Positions 1 through 11,867 of a stretch of 64,000 nucleotides of DNA are shown piece after piece. This DNA comes from Stomoxys calcitrans (taxonomy: Eukaryota > Arthropoda > Insecta > Diptera > Muscidae). The stretch lies in assembly GCF_963082655.1 (NCBI RefSeq), contig NC_081555.1:16399150-16463149 (forward strand), written 5' to 3'. The notes below the pieces were generated by a model, which saw nothing but the letters and a program-made list of their open reading frames with translations, did not search any database and was not told the origin of the DNA. The position numbers and the translations under genes are program-made. Positions within the stretch are counted from its first letter, which is position 1; every line of letters begins with the position of its first letter.

Positions 1-1354
1 ATGGCAGCTATATCTAAATCTGAACCGATTTTTATGAAATTCGCCAGTAATGTCGAGAGTCATAAGAAAATCCTTCCTGCCAAATTTCGAGAGAATCGTT
101 TAACAAATGAGCATTTTAATGCAATATTTCTCGAAATCGGACGAACATATATATGGGAGCTATATCTAAATCTGAACCGATTTCGAGCTAACTTCTCAGA
201 TATTGTGGTCCTCGTAGAGGAAAGCATTGTGCAACATTTTGGCAAGATTGGTTAAAAAATGTGCTTGTAGTGGCTCATGGAGTGAAAATCGGGCGATATA
301 CATATATGGCAGCTATATCTAAATCTGAACCGATTTTTATGAAATTCATCAGTAATGTCGAAAGTCATAGGAAAATCCATATTTCGAGAGAATCAGTTAA
401 CAAATGAGCATTTTAATGCAATATTTCTCGAAATCGGACGAACATATATATGGGAGCTATATACAAATCTGAACCGGTTTCAAGTAGACTTCTCAGATAT
501 TGTGGTAGTTGTCGAGGAAAGCGTCGTACAAAATTTTGGCAAGTTGGGTCAATAAATGTGCTTGCAGTGGCTCTTGAAGTGAAAAACGGGCGATATACAT
601 ATATGGCAGCTATATCTAAATCTGAGCCGATTTCTATGAAATTCACCAGCAATGTCTAGAGTTATAAGAAAATTCCTCCTGCCAAATTTCGAGATAATCG
701 TTTAACAAATGAGCATTTTAATGCAATATTTCTCGAAATCGGACGAACATATATATGGGAGCTATATCTAAATCTCAACCGATTTCGAGCAGACTTCTCA
801 GGTATTATGGCAGTCGTCAAAGAAAGCGTTGTACAAAGTTTTAGCAAGATTGGTCAATAAATGCACTTGCATTGGATCTAGAAGTAAAAATCGGGCGATA
901 TAGATAAATGGCAGCTATATCTAAATCTGAACCGATTTTTATGAAATTCACCAGTAATGTCGAGAGTCATAAGAAAATCCTTCCTGTCAAGTTTTAAAAG
1001 AATCTTTTAAAAAATGACCATTTTATTGCATTAATACTGCAAATCGGACGAACATATATATGGGAGCTATATGCAAATCTGAACCGATTGCTTCCATTTT
1101 CAATATGCTTTGTTTCCAGGTCGAAAAACATGCCTGTACTAAATTTTAAGACGATCAGTTGAAAACTGCGACCTATATTACACAAATTGACATGGACAGA
1201 CAAACAGACAAACATAGCTAAACCGAATCAGAAATTGATTCTGAGTCGATCGGTATACTTATCGATAGGTCTATCTCTCTTCCTTCTGGGTGTTACAAAC
1301 GAATGCACTAAGTTATAATACCATGTACCACAGTAGTATTGAAGGGTATAAAAA
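1..1354 (+). repeat. Dispersed repeat array, about 300-bp unit (family A), with element terminus
   Basis: Units of about 297-305 bp repeat the phrases GGGCGATATACATATATGG and AAATCTGAACCGATTT. Each unit holds two diverged half-units, each containing GGGAGCTATAT or GGCAGCTATAT. The array runs in from the window edge. From about 1190 it passes into a terminus with a GACAGACAAACAGAC motif, a CTGAGTCGAT motif and a final TTATAATACC motif near 1313. The same terminus closes the related array at 27660-27820. Short ORFs inside follow from the repeat and are not genes. The family is named here for convenience; I do not know a published name. Confidence 0.85.
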
Positions 1355-1399
1355 TATGAACTGCCCGTTTTAACATAGTGCCCGTTACATCATAATTTT

Positions 1400-4205
1400 G
1401 TCCATCCGTCTGTCTGTCCGTCTGTCTATATGTCCATCTGTCTATATGTCCGTCTGTCTATATGTCCGTCTGTCTATATGTCCACCTGTCCATATCTCCA
1501 TCTGTCTATATGTCCATCTTTCGAGTTGTCTGTCCGTCTTTCGATACGTTTGTCCGCATGTCTATATGTCCGTCTTTCGATATGTCTGTCCATCTGTCTA
1601 TATGTCCGTCTGTCCATTTGTTAGTTTGTCTATATGTCCGTCTGTCTATGTATCCGCCTGTCTATATGTCCGTCTGTCCGTATGTCCGCCTGTCCATATG
1701 TCCGTCTGTCTATATGTCCGTCTTTCGAGTTGTCTGTCCGTCTTTAGATATGTCTGTCCGCATGTCTATATGTCCGTCTTTCGATATGTCTGTCCATCTG
1801 TCTATATGTCCGTCTGTCCATTTGTTAGTCTGTCTATATGTCCGTCTTTCTATATGTCCGTTTGTCCATATCTCAGTCTATCTATATGTCCGTCTTTCGA
1901 TATGTCTGTCCGCATGTCTATATGTCCGTCTTTCGATATGTCCGTCCATCTGTCTATATGTCCGTCTGTCCATTTGTTAGTCTGTCTATATGTCCGTCTG
2001 TCTATGTGTCCGCCTGTCTATATGTCCGTCTGTCTATATGTCCGTCTTTCTATATGTCCGTCTGTCTATATGACCGTCTGCGTATATGTCCACCTTTCGA
2101 TATGTCTGTCTATATATCCACCTCTCGATATGTCTGTCTATATGTCCGTCTGTCTATATGTCCGTCTTTCGATATGTCTGTCCATTTGTCTATACGTCCG
2201 TCTGTCAATGTGTCCGTCTGTCTATATGTCCGTTTGTCCATATCTCAGTCTATCTATATGTCCGTCTTTCGATATGTCTGTCCCCCTATCTATATGTACG
2301 CCTTTCGATATGTCTGCCATCTGTCTATATGTCCGTCTGTCCGTCTGTCCATATGTCAGTCTGTCTATATGTCCGTCTTTCGATATGTCTGTCCGTCTTT
2401 CGATATATCTGTCCGCCTGTCTATATGTCGGTCTGTCTATATGTCCGTCTTGTTATATGTCCTTCTGTCCATAGGTCCGTCTGTCCATATGCCCTTCAGT
2501 CCATGTGTCCGTCTTTCAACATGTCCGACTGCCTTTATATCCGTCTTTCGGTATGCCTGTCCATCTGTCTATTTGTCCGTCTATCTATATGTCCGTCTGC
2601 CAATATGTCGGTCTATCTAAATGTCCATCTGCCAATATGTCCGTCTTTTAATATATCTGTCCGTCTGTCTATATGTCCGTCTGTCTACAAGTCCGTATTT
2701 CTATATGTCCATCTGTCTATATGTCCGTCTGTTTATATGTCCGTCAGTCTATATGACGGTATGTCTATGTGTCCGTCTGTCTATACGTCCGTCTGTCTAT
2801 ATGTCCGTCTGTCAATATGTCAGTCTAATGTTCGTCTTTCGATATGTTTGTCCGTCTGTCTCTATGTCAGTCTGTCTATATGTCCGTCTGTCTATATGTC
2901 CGTCCTTAGATATATCTGTCCGTCTGTCTTTATGTATGTATATCCGTCTATCTATATGTCCGTCTGTCCATATTTCCATCTGTCCATATTTCCGTCTGTC
3001 GATATGTCTGTCCATCTGTCTATACGTCCGTCTGTCTATATGTCCGCCTTTCGATATGTCTGTCCATCTGTCTATATGTCCGTCTTGTTATATGTCCTTC
3101 TGTCCATAGGTCCGTCTGTCCATATGCCCTTCAGTCTATGTGTCCGTCTGTCTATATGTCAGTCTGTCTATATATCCATCTGTCTATATGTCCGTCTGTT
3201 TATATGTCCGTCAGTCTATATGACGGTATGTCTATGTGTCCGTCTGTCTATACGTCCGTCTGTCTATATGTCCGTCTGTCAATATGTCCGTCTGTCAATA
3301 TGTCAGTCTAATGTCCGCCTTTCGATATCTTTGTCCGTCTGTCTATATGTCAGTCTGTCTATATGTCCGTCTGTCTATATGTCCGTCTGTCTATATGTCC
3401 GTCTGTCTATATGTCCGTCTGTCTATATGTCCTTCCTTTGATATATCTGTCCGTCTGTCTTTATGTATGTATATCTGTCTTTCTATATGTCCGTCTGTCC
3501 ATATGTCCGTCTTTCGATATGTCTGTCCATCTGTCTATACGTCCGTCTGTCTATATGTCCGTCTTTCGATATGTCAGTCCATCTGTCTATATGTCCGTCT
3601 TGTTATATGTCCTTCTGTCCATAGGTCCGTCTGTCCATATGCCCTTCAGTCCATGTGTCCGTCTGTGTATATGTCAGTCTGTCTATATGTCCGTCTGTAT
3701 ATATGTCCGTCTGTCCATATTTCCGTCTATCTATATGTCCGTCTGTCCATATGTCCGTCTTTCGATATGTCTGTCCGTCTGCCTAAATGTCCGTCTTTAT
3801 ATATGTCCGTCTGTCTGTTTGTCCGTCTTTCTATATGTCCGTCTGTCTGTTTGTCCGTCTGTCCATATGCCCGTCTGTCCATATGCCTGTCTGTCCATAT
3901 GCCCGTCTGTCTATATGTCCGTCTCTCTATATGTCCGTCTTCCGATATGTCAGTCCCTCTGTCTATATCTCCGTCTGTCCCTATGTCCGTCTGCCTATAT
4001 GTCTGTCCTTCTGTTTTTTGTATGTCTGTCCATATGTCCGTCTTTCGATATGTCTGTCCATCTGTCATATGTCCATTTGTCGTATGTCCGTCCGTCTACA
4101 TGTCCGTCTGTCTGTATGTCCGTCTGTCTATATATCCGCCTGTCTATATGCCCATGTGTCTACGGGTCCTTCTGTCTTTATGTGCATCTGTTCCTTGTCT
4201 GACCA
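1400..4205 (+). repeat. 16-bp satellite (GTCTATATGTCCGTCT)n
   Basis: About 2.8 kb of head-to-tail copies of a 16-bp unit GTCTATATGTCCGTCT, with variants such as GTCTTTCGATAT and GTCCATCTGTCTATAT. Because 16 is not a multiple of 3, the repeat reads through all three frames with a 48-bp (16-residue) period. This gives long open frames rich in Ser, Val, Cys, Leu and Pro that are not credible proteins. The array starts just after a repeat terminus rich in GACAGACA on the same strand, which is the complement-type motif. Confidence 0.95.
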
Positions 4206-4262
4206 TCTCTCTGTCGCTCTCTCTCTCTCTCTCACTCTCTATCTGTCTATCACTCTGTCTCC
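4205..4262 (+). repeat. (CT)n-rich microsatellite tract
   Basis: CTCTCTCTCT runs with CTGT and CACT interruptions close the right edge of the 16-bp satellite. The tract looks like a decayed edge of that array. Confidence 0.8.
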
Positions 4263-5084
4263 TAATCCTTTATTAAAGTTCTACCAATAGTCTGTCTCTT
4301 CATTTGTTTTTTCCTTTGTGTACCCGTCTGTTTGTGTAGAGGTATTTTCTTCTGGCAGTTATCCATTCCATCCATATTTTGTCCGTCTTTCCAACCCATC
4401 CTTTGAGCTATGTACTCAGTTATTTGTTCATCCATTTAATACTTCTGCAACCCCTAGAATACTCAACTAGTCCACAATTGGGCACTTAAAGTTCACTTAA
4501 GTCCTCTTTAACCCACACCAACTACATTCCAAGTAGCTACACATATGCATAGATATACCTAATAATTATTTATTGTCCATTTTGAGAGTGACACAATTAG
4601 TTGGAAATGTGATATTCCAAATATGTGCCACATTGTTTTCTATTAGCCTACATTGAGTGGCACCCTCCATTAGCGCATAACCATAGATTTACGAATACAC
4701 AAATTCGGAACTCAATGTGTTCACATTATCATGATGATCACAGCATTGTTTTTCGTGAAAATGAGATATTTACGGTTGACTTTTCTTTTCTTTTGTTCGT
4801 CGTCACTGAGACCACAATAAACAAAGTGAAAAATGAGAACAGAGCAACCAGATGGTTCGGTTTTTGGGGAACTATCAAAGGGTGATTTCAAAATAATGGG
4901 GAAGTAAAGCAATGTTGAAATTTTGAAAAAAAAAAAAATAATTAAAAATTAATAAAAAAAAACTAAAAAAAAATCTATTCCATATTTTGCAAAAAAATTC
5001 TACGGAAAATTTTTCAAAATTTTATTTTCACAAAAATAATTGACAATTTTTTTTCTCATAAAATTAAATAAAAAGGAGTAAAAG
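4263..5084. other. Unique, A+T-rich DNA without a recognisable gene
   Basis: No repeat family seen elsewhere in the window is obvious here, and no coding signal convinces. Two short overlapping ORFs (about 4625-4885 on plus, 4721-4912 on minus) have no recognisable domain. From 4920 the sequence becomes A-rich low complexity. Confidence 0.6.
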
Positions 5085-6170
5085 CGTTCTAAGTTCGGCC
5101 CGCACGAATCTTGGAAACCCACAACCATGGGTTTAGCTAAAAAGATTAAAGATTAAAGCTTTTAGGAACCCAACAAGGATGATCGGGAGACCGGTTTACA
5201 TGGGAGCTGCAAATGCAAATTTTGCCCATGAACATTCCACTAAGGAACGGGGGCAAACTTCTCACATATCAATGAGTGCAGTCCGATTCAAGTTTTTAAG
5301 CTCAATGATAAGGGGCCTCCTTTTTATAGCCGAGTCCGAACGGCGTGCCGCAGTGCGACACCTCTTTCGAGAGAAGTTTTACATGGCATAGTACCTCACA
5401 AATGTTGCCAGCATTAGGAGGGGAAAACCACCGTTGAAAATTTTTTCTGATGGTCTCGCCAGGATTCGAACCCAAGGCATTCAGCGTCATAGGCGGACAT
5501 GTTAACCTCTGCGCTACGGTGGCCTACATGGGAGCTATATTAATTAATATACTGATTTGGACCGTACATTTCACAGTTGTTGAAAGTCATAAAAAAACAC
5601 CGCATACAAAATTTAGGCAAAATGGAACAAAAATTGCGGCTTATAAGAGGAAGGAAGTCAAATCGGGAGATCGGTTTATATGGGAGCTAAATCAGGTCAT
5701 AGACCTATTCGGAACGTACTTGGCACAGTTGTTAAAAGTCATCGCAGAACAATTTCAGCCAAATCGGACAAAAATTGCGGCTTCCAGGGGTTCAAGAAGT
5801 CAAATCGGGAGATAGGTTTATATGGGAGCTACATTAGGTTATAGACCGATTTGTACCGTACCAAGCACAGTTATTGGAAGTCATAATAGAACACATCGTG
5901 CAAAATTTCAGCCAAATCGGACAAAAACTGCGGCTTGTAAGGCCTCAAGAAGTCGAATCAGGAGATTGACTTATATGGGGGCAGGTTATTGACCGATTTG
6001 CACCGTACTACGCAGAGTCATTGGAAGTCATTGCAGAACACTACATGCAAAATTTCTGCCAAATCGAACAAAAATTGCGGGTTCCAGGGGCTCAAGAAGT
6101 CAAATCGGGAGATCGGTTTATATGGGAGCTATATCAGGTTACATACCGATTTGAACCGTAATTAACACAG
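5085..6170 (+). repeat. Family C repeat fragment (153-bp-type units), split by a SINE
   Basis: It opens with AAAAGCGTTCTAAGTTCGGCC, a degenerate copy of the family C/B terminus AAGCGTGCTAAGTTCGGCCG. It continues with units containing AAATCGGGAGATCGGTTTATATGG and TTGGAAGTCAT. The SINE at 5209-5524 interrupts the first unit. At about 6170 it switches into family B units in the opposite orientation, so the junction is a rearrangement or nested insertion. Confidence 0.7.
5209..5524 (-). mobile_element. tRNA-derived SINE, copy 1
   Basis: Read on the minus strand the element starts GGCCACCGTAGCGCAGAGGT, a tRNA-like head with a box A-like stretch. Further in is a box B-like GGTTCGAATCCTGG, followed by a non-tRNA body. 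A direct repeat TACATGGGAGCT lies on both sides (5197-5208 and 5525-5536). This fits target-primed insertion into a family C unit. Related copies lie at 32926-33249, 36557-36845 and 46951-47270. It is noncoding. Confidence 0.88.
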
Positions 6171-7350
6171 GACAATATCTTGATATAGCCCCCATTTAGA
6201 CCAATCCGCCGATTTAAGGTCATAAAAGCCACATTTATTATCCAATTTTGATGATATTTGGGACAGGGAGTTGTGTTAGGCCCTTCGACATCTATTTGCC
6301 ATTTGGACCCGATCGGTTGAGATTGGGATATACCTGCCATATAGACCGATCCGCCGATTTAGGGTCTTAAGCCCATAAAATCGATTTTTATTATCCGATT
6401 TTGCTGAAATTTGGTACAGTGAGTTGCGTTAGGCCAGCCGACATCCTCCTTCAATTTGGCTCAGATCGGTTCAGAATTGAATATAGCTGCCATATAGACC
6501 GATCCTCTGATTTAAGGTTTTGGGCCCATAAAAGGCGAATTTTTTTGTCCCATGTCGCCAAAATATAGGACAGTTAAGTTAGGCCCCTCGACATATTTCT
6601 ACAATTTGGCTCAGATCGGTCCAGGTTTGGATATAGCTGCCATATAGACCGATCCGTCGATTTAAGGTTTTGGGCCCATAAAAGGCGGATTTTTTGTCCC
6701 ATGTCGCCAAAATATAGGACAGTGAGTTAAGTTAGACCCCTCGACATATTTCTACAATTTGGCTCAGATCGGTACAGATTTGGATATAACTGCCATGTAG
6801 ACCGATCCGTCAATTTAAAGTTTTGGACCCATAAAAGGCGGATTTTTTTGTCCCATGTCGCCAAAATATGGGACAGTGAGTTAAGTTAGACCCCTCGACA
6901 TCTTTCTGCAATTTGGCTCAAATCGGTTCAGATTTGGATATAGCTGCCATATAGACCGATCCGTCGATTTAAGGTTTTGGGCCCATAAAAGCCACATTTA
7001 TTATCCGATTTCGTAGAAATTTGGGATACTGAGTTTTGTTAAGCTCATCGACAACTTTCTGCAATTTGGCCCAGATCGGTTTATATTTGGATATAGCTGC
7101 CACATAGACCGATCTCTCTATTTAAGGTTTTGGGCTCATAAAAGGCACATTTATACATTTATTTTCGTTTTTTAGTTGTACTTATTAGACCACTCTATAT
7201 CCTTGTCAAATTTGGTCCAAATCGGAACATCTTTCGATATAGCTGCTATGCTAGGGCATACATTATGCATTTTTTAACGGATTATGACGACAGGTGGTTT
7301 ATATATATACCCGAGGTGGTGGGTATCCAAAGTTTGGCCCGGCTGAACTT
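6171..7350 (-). repeat. Family B repeat array (153-bp units), minus orientation
   Basis: About seven units, each with the core ATATAGCTGCCATATAGACC. The AGACC motif falls at about 6343, 6496, 6646, 6799, 6953 and 7106, so spacing is 150-154 bp. The right end carries ACCCGAGGTGGTGGGTATCC and then a degenerate TTTGGCCCGGCTGAAC, the element's hairpin terminus. The left terminus is missing, so this copy is truncated. Confidence 0.85.
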
Positions 7351-9160
7351 AATGCCTAAAAATATTTTTAATTGAATGTTTTCTATAGTTTTTTTTTTAT
7401 TTTTAACTTAAGCAGTGCATGTTCCTCAAATTCGCTCTGGCCTTATGTTTCATAGTTCAACAGTTGGCTGACCTCTAATCAATAATATGTTGTTTTAAGT
7501 TTCAACACATATGTTGCACTATTACAAAATCAAGATATCGCAGATGTTAAGCATTTAAATTTTTTTTAGTTTTTTTTTACTACAACCAAACGTCTATTTA
7601 TACGAGGTGTTTTTTTTTGATATGCAGTCCAATTTGAGATTATCCCTCAAATTCTTCTCCCCACCAATACGAAAAATGTAAACAAATATTTGTCCCACTT
7701 TTATTACAGAGCTGAATGAAGATCATCGATTCTTTATGCATGTGGCAACTCATTCGATTGCCCCGAAAAATTCAAATGAAAATGTTTCTTCAGTTTTCAC
7801 TTAGCCATCAAGACAACGAGACCAAACGGCCATCGTAAGGCCTCAAACGCTACTATAAATAATTTTTTTTATAAACGACGATAACTAAAAAAAAAGAAAC
7901 CAAATTTAAAAATTTTCTGTGAACATTAACAAGTGAAGTGTAAAAACGTTTTAAATTATGCCGAATAAGAAAAATGTAAATTAAACGTAAAAATATGAAT
8001 GAAATGCAAAAGTGCCTTAGAAAATTTCTCATAAATTTCAATAACACTCAGTTTGTGGTTTGACCATATGACAAATTGAAAATGAATGGCCAGAGGAAAT
8101 ATTTTCAAAAAAAAAAAAAAAAAAAAAAAACTGTTAACAAAAATGGAACATTTTTTTATCTGTCTTGACCAAGATCGAGATCAACATGTCTAAGAATTAC
8201 ATTTTGAATGTTCATCATCTTTGTCGTTTTGAATTTTATGCGTGAATGCATTTTTGGTGTTCAAAATGCGTTTCTCGGTTTTTTGGGATGCGGGCAGGAA
8301 GTAGAGCGGTGTGATGTCTAGCCTCTCTGTTTATTATACATGGCTGTTTATTTATAAGTTTTATGCATTAAATAGCCAATGCTAGAGAACGAGTCTCTAG
8401 TGCTTTTCTTTGGGGGTCTTATTTAAAAACTTTCCCCTTTCCCTCTAAAGAAATAAGGAAAAATTTAAATACTTGTCCCTTGCCTTACAAAAAACAAAAA
8501 TGAAAAATTATGGTTGCTCATATTGGCTTTTAAATGTCTATAAATGAGACTCATTCGATGCAATTGCATTCTTGAAATTTTATTTTAATGTTCTTTTTTT
8601 TGATTTTTCTATTCGTTGCCTTGTGAACACTGTGCCAACATTGTCTGGGACTTTCAGCTACAGCTGCCACATGTTGAATACGATTATTTGTTAGAAATTT
8701 CTTTTTGACAGTTTTCTTCAAATTTGACAGTTTTGAAGGTAGGAAATACTCAAAGACAATTTTTGTCATTTCAAATTAAAGAAGCCAATGAGTAAAGCAA
8801 TTAGTGGTTTAATGGGGGGACGCCACTTGTATAAGCTAAAGTGGTAATGAAAAATTGAAAAAAAAAAAATAATTCATATAAGGAAATTAAAAAATAAATA
8901 AATTCAACATATAGCTGTTGTTTCCAAATCTTTTTCTAATGAACAAAAATTGTGTCAATTTCCGCCGTGTGCAAAAATTTCCATCAAAATGTGAACATAT
9001 TTTCTCTATTATATGTCTGCTGTCCAAAACCGTGGGAGACAAACTATGATAGAGAGCTATCATGAGCAGAATATGTTGCAGGCTATGAAATCAAAAACTG
9101 GCGGCAGACTGCTACAAACTGCTGCACCCAACAAGAAAAAGCAGAAGAAGGGCGGAGCCG
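7351..9160. other. A+T-rich unique DNA, no gene seen
   Basis: Mostly unique A+T-rich sequence with homopolymer runs, including a run of about 24 A at 8108-8131. No ORF above about 90 codons has a recognisable domain. The right edge (about 9155-9190) has GGGCGGAGCCGACTAAACAA and ATACCCTACAT. These resemble the terminus of family A elements, as at 25350-25380. Confidence 0.6.
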
Positions 9161-9230
9161 ACTAAACAATACCCTACATTACCCAGTCTACGTACTACTT
9201 TCAATAAAGAACCCATGTTTATCAAGTAAA

Positions 9231-11540
9231 CAGGCCTAACATAACTCATTGTCCCGAAATTTGGAAAAATCGGACAATAAATGCGTCTTTTATGGGCAGC
9301 TATAACCAAATCTGGACCGATCTGGACCAAATAAAAGAAGGATGTCGAAGGGCCTAACACAACACACTCTCCCAAATTTCGGCGACATCGGATAATAAAT
9401 GCGCCTTTTATGGGCCCAAGACCTTAAATCGCGAGATCGGTCTATATGGCAGCTATAACCAAATCTGAACCGATCTGAACCAAATTGAAGAAGGATGTTG
9501 AATGGCCTAACACAACTCATCGTCCCAAATTTCGGCGAAATTGGACAATAAATGCGCCTTTTATGGGCCCAAAACCTTGTACCGAGAGATCGGTCTATAT
9601 GGCAGCTATATTCAAATCTGAACCGATCTGGGCCAAATTAAAGAGGGCTGTCCAAGGGCCTAAGACAACTCAGTGTCCCGAATTTTGGAAAAATCGGAGG
9701 ATAAATGCGTCTTTTATGGGCCCAAGATCTTAAATCGAGAGATCGGTCTCAATGGCAGCTATATTCAAATCTGGACCTATCTCTGCCAAATTGCAGAAAT
9801 ATGTCAAAGGGCCTAACTCAACACACTCTCCCAAATTTCGTCGAAATTGGACAATAAATGCGCCTTTTATGGGCCCAAAACCTTGTATCGAGAGATCGGT
9901 CTATATGACAGCTATATGCAAATCTCGACCGATCTAAACCAAATTGCAGAAAGATGTCCAGGGGCCTAACACAACACACTCTCCCAAATTTCGACGAAAT
10001 TGGACAATAAATGCGCCTTTTATGGGCCCAAAACCTTGTAACGAGAGGTCGGTCTATATGGCAGCTATATTCAAATCTGGACCGATTTGAGCCATATTGC
10101 AGAAAGATGTCGAGGGGCCTAACACAACACACTCTCCCAAATTTCGACGAAATTGGACAATAAATGCGCCTTTTATGGGCCCAAAACCTTGTAACGAGAG
10201 ATTGGTCTATATGGCAGCTATATCCAAATCTGAACCGATCTGAGCCATATTGCAGAAATATGTCGAGGGGTCTAACTTAACTCACTGTCCCAAATTTTGG
10301 CGACATTGGACAATAAATGCGCCTTTTATGGGCCCAAGGCTTTAAATCGAGAGATCGGTCTATATGGCAGCTATATCCAAATCTGGACCGATCTGGGCCA
10401 ATTAGCAGACAACTGTCGAGGGGCCTAACATAACTCACTGTCCCAAATTTCAGTGACATCGGACAATAAATGCGCTTTTTTATCGACTCAAGACCTTAAA
10501 TCTAGAAATCGGTCTATATGGCAGCTACATCCAAATCTGAACCGATCTGGACCTTATTACAGAGAGATGTCGAGGGGTCTAACTTAACTCACAGTCCCAA
10601 ATTTCAGTGACATCGGACAATAAATGTGCCTTTTATGGGCCCAAGACCTTAAATAGAGAGATCGGTCTATATGGAAGCTATATCCAAATCTGGACCGATC
10701 TGGCCCAAATTGAACAAAAATGTTGAAAGGTCTGACACAACTCACTGTCCCAAATTTCTGCAAAATCGGATAATAAATGTTGCTTTTATGGGCCTAAGAC
10801 CTTAAATCGGCGGATCGGTCTATATGGGAGCTATATTAAGATATGGTCCTATATAGCCCATTTTCGATCTAAACCTCCCTATGGACAAAAAAAGAATCTG
10901 TGCAAAGTTTGAGCCCAATATCTCTATTTTTAAAGACTGTAGCGTAGTGGTGGGAAACTATCGATAAACGAAACATTCGATATTTTCTATAGTTTTAACA
11001 ATAAATATCGATAGTATCCATACTATCGTTAATTTGCGATCACCTTTATTTCAATCGAAAATGAGAAGTAAAAATCAGGAGATCGATCTCCTATCGATCT
11101 GATAGAGAAGCATTGTCAATATACAGACCAAATAAAACCAAGGTTAATAAAGTCAGTTGGAAGTCATGAGAGAAATCATTGCACAAGATGTCAGTATAAT
11201 TGAATGAAAATTGCGCCCTCTATAGGCGCAATATATCTTAAAGGATACATTCAGTGTTGGATTGCTTATTTCTGTTTAGTTTGCGATAGCATCCATTGGA
11301 AAAATAACAATCGATATTCAGTCAAAAAATTAAATATCGATAGTATCGATAGTGTCATCAATATTTTGCCACCTCTACTGTAGCATGATTTCAACAGACA
11401 GACGGACGGACAGACCGACTTGCAGACGAACGGATGGACTGACGTACAGACGGAAGGACATAGCTAGATGGTCTTAGATTTTTACGACGATCAAGATTAT
11501 ATTTAATTTATAGGGTCGTAAATGGATATTTCGATGCGTT
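9231..11540 (+). repeat. Family B element: ten-unit 153-bp array plus right terminus
   Basis: The motif GGTCTATATGGCAGCTAT recurs at about 9439, 9592, 9745, 9898, 10051, 10204, 10357, 10511, 10664 and 10817, a spacing of 153 bp with one 154. After 10860 it passes into the element's right terminus (TTTTTAAAGACTGTAGCG, a GACAGACGGACGG tract, TTTACGACGATCAAGA). A hAT-like element (10945-11377) interrupts that terminus, and a mariner-like MITE follows at 11546. Because 153 is divisible by 3, single frames stay open across neighbouring units; I do not regard these as genes. Confidence 0.9.
10945..11377. mobile_element. hAT-like MITE (433 bp)
   Basis: Left end TAGTGGTGGGAAACTATCGA and right end (read inward on the minus strand) TAGAGGTGGCAAAATATTGA form imperfect terminal inverted repeats. 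The TAGNGGTGGCAAA pattern is typical of hAT elements. The flanks are an 8-bp duplication, CTGTAGCG (10937-10944) and CTGTAGCA (11378-11385). The uninterrupted site is preserved in another copy of the host repeat (around 48068-48080). There is no transposase, so the element is non-autonomous. It carries several TATCGATA-like sites. Confidence 0.85.
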
Positions 11541-11545
11541 GCAAG

Positions 11546-11768
11546 TAAAGTAATTGCGGATTTTTCATATAGTCGGCGTTGACAAATTTTTTCACAGCTT
11601 GTGACTCTGTAATTGCATTCTTTCTTCTGTCAGTTATCAGCTGTGACTTTTAGTTTCTTTAGAAAAAAAGTGTAAAAAAAGTATATTTGATTAAAGTTCA
11701 TTCTAAGTTTTGTTAAAAATGCATTTACTCTTTTTTAAAAAAATCCGCAATTACTTTTTGGGGAATAA
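11546..11768 (+). mobile_element. Mariner-like MITE, copy M1 (left end degraded)
   Basis: It contains AAGTAATTGCGGATTTTTCA at the left and AAATCCGCAATTACTTTTTG at the right as inverted repeats. Internal sequence is shared with the copies at 12134, 33627 and 41602. The outermost TTGGGTTGCCC is replaced by GTTGCAAGTA, so the end is damaged. It is noncoding. The family assignment rests on the resemblance of the ends to mariner termini and on TA target sites of sister copies. Confidence 0.75.
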
Positions 11769-11867
11769 GTCTAAATCTTAACCGATTTTGATGAAATTTT
11801 GCACACGTTTTGGGACCAGTGTTGCCACTCAAGAAAATTATTTACTTAAAGGCGGTATATGTTTTTA

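Noticed and set aside
1398..4276. Long open frames (up to 451 codons) across the 16-bp satellite
   Set aside because: All three plus frames stay open because the repeat lacks stops in any register. The product is a 16-residue simple repeat with no domain.
5450..5524. A tRNA gene at the SINE heads
   Set aside because: Box A and box B are present, but the cloverleaf is imperfect, a non-tRNA body follows, and target duplications flank the whole unit.
9112..10459. Repeated 51-residue frames (FWAHKRRIYCPIS type) in the 153-bp arrays
   Set aside because: 153 is divisible by 3, so one frame persists between mutations. Open stretches occur on both strands, stops interrupt them, and there is no start or domain.
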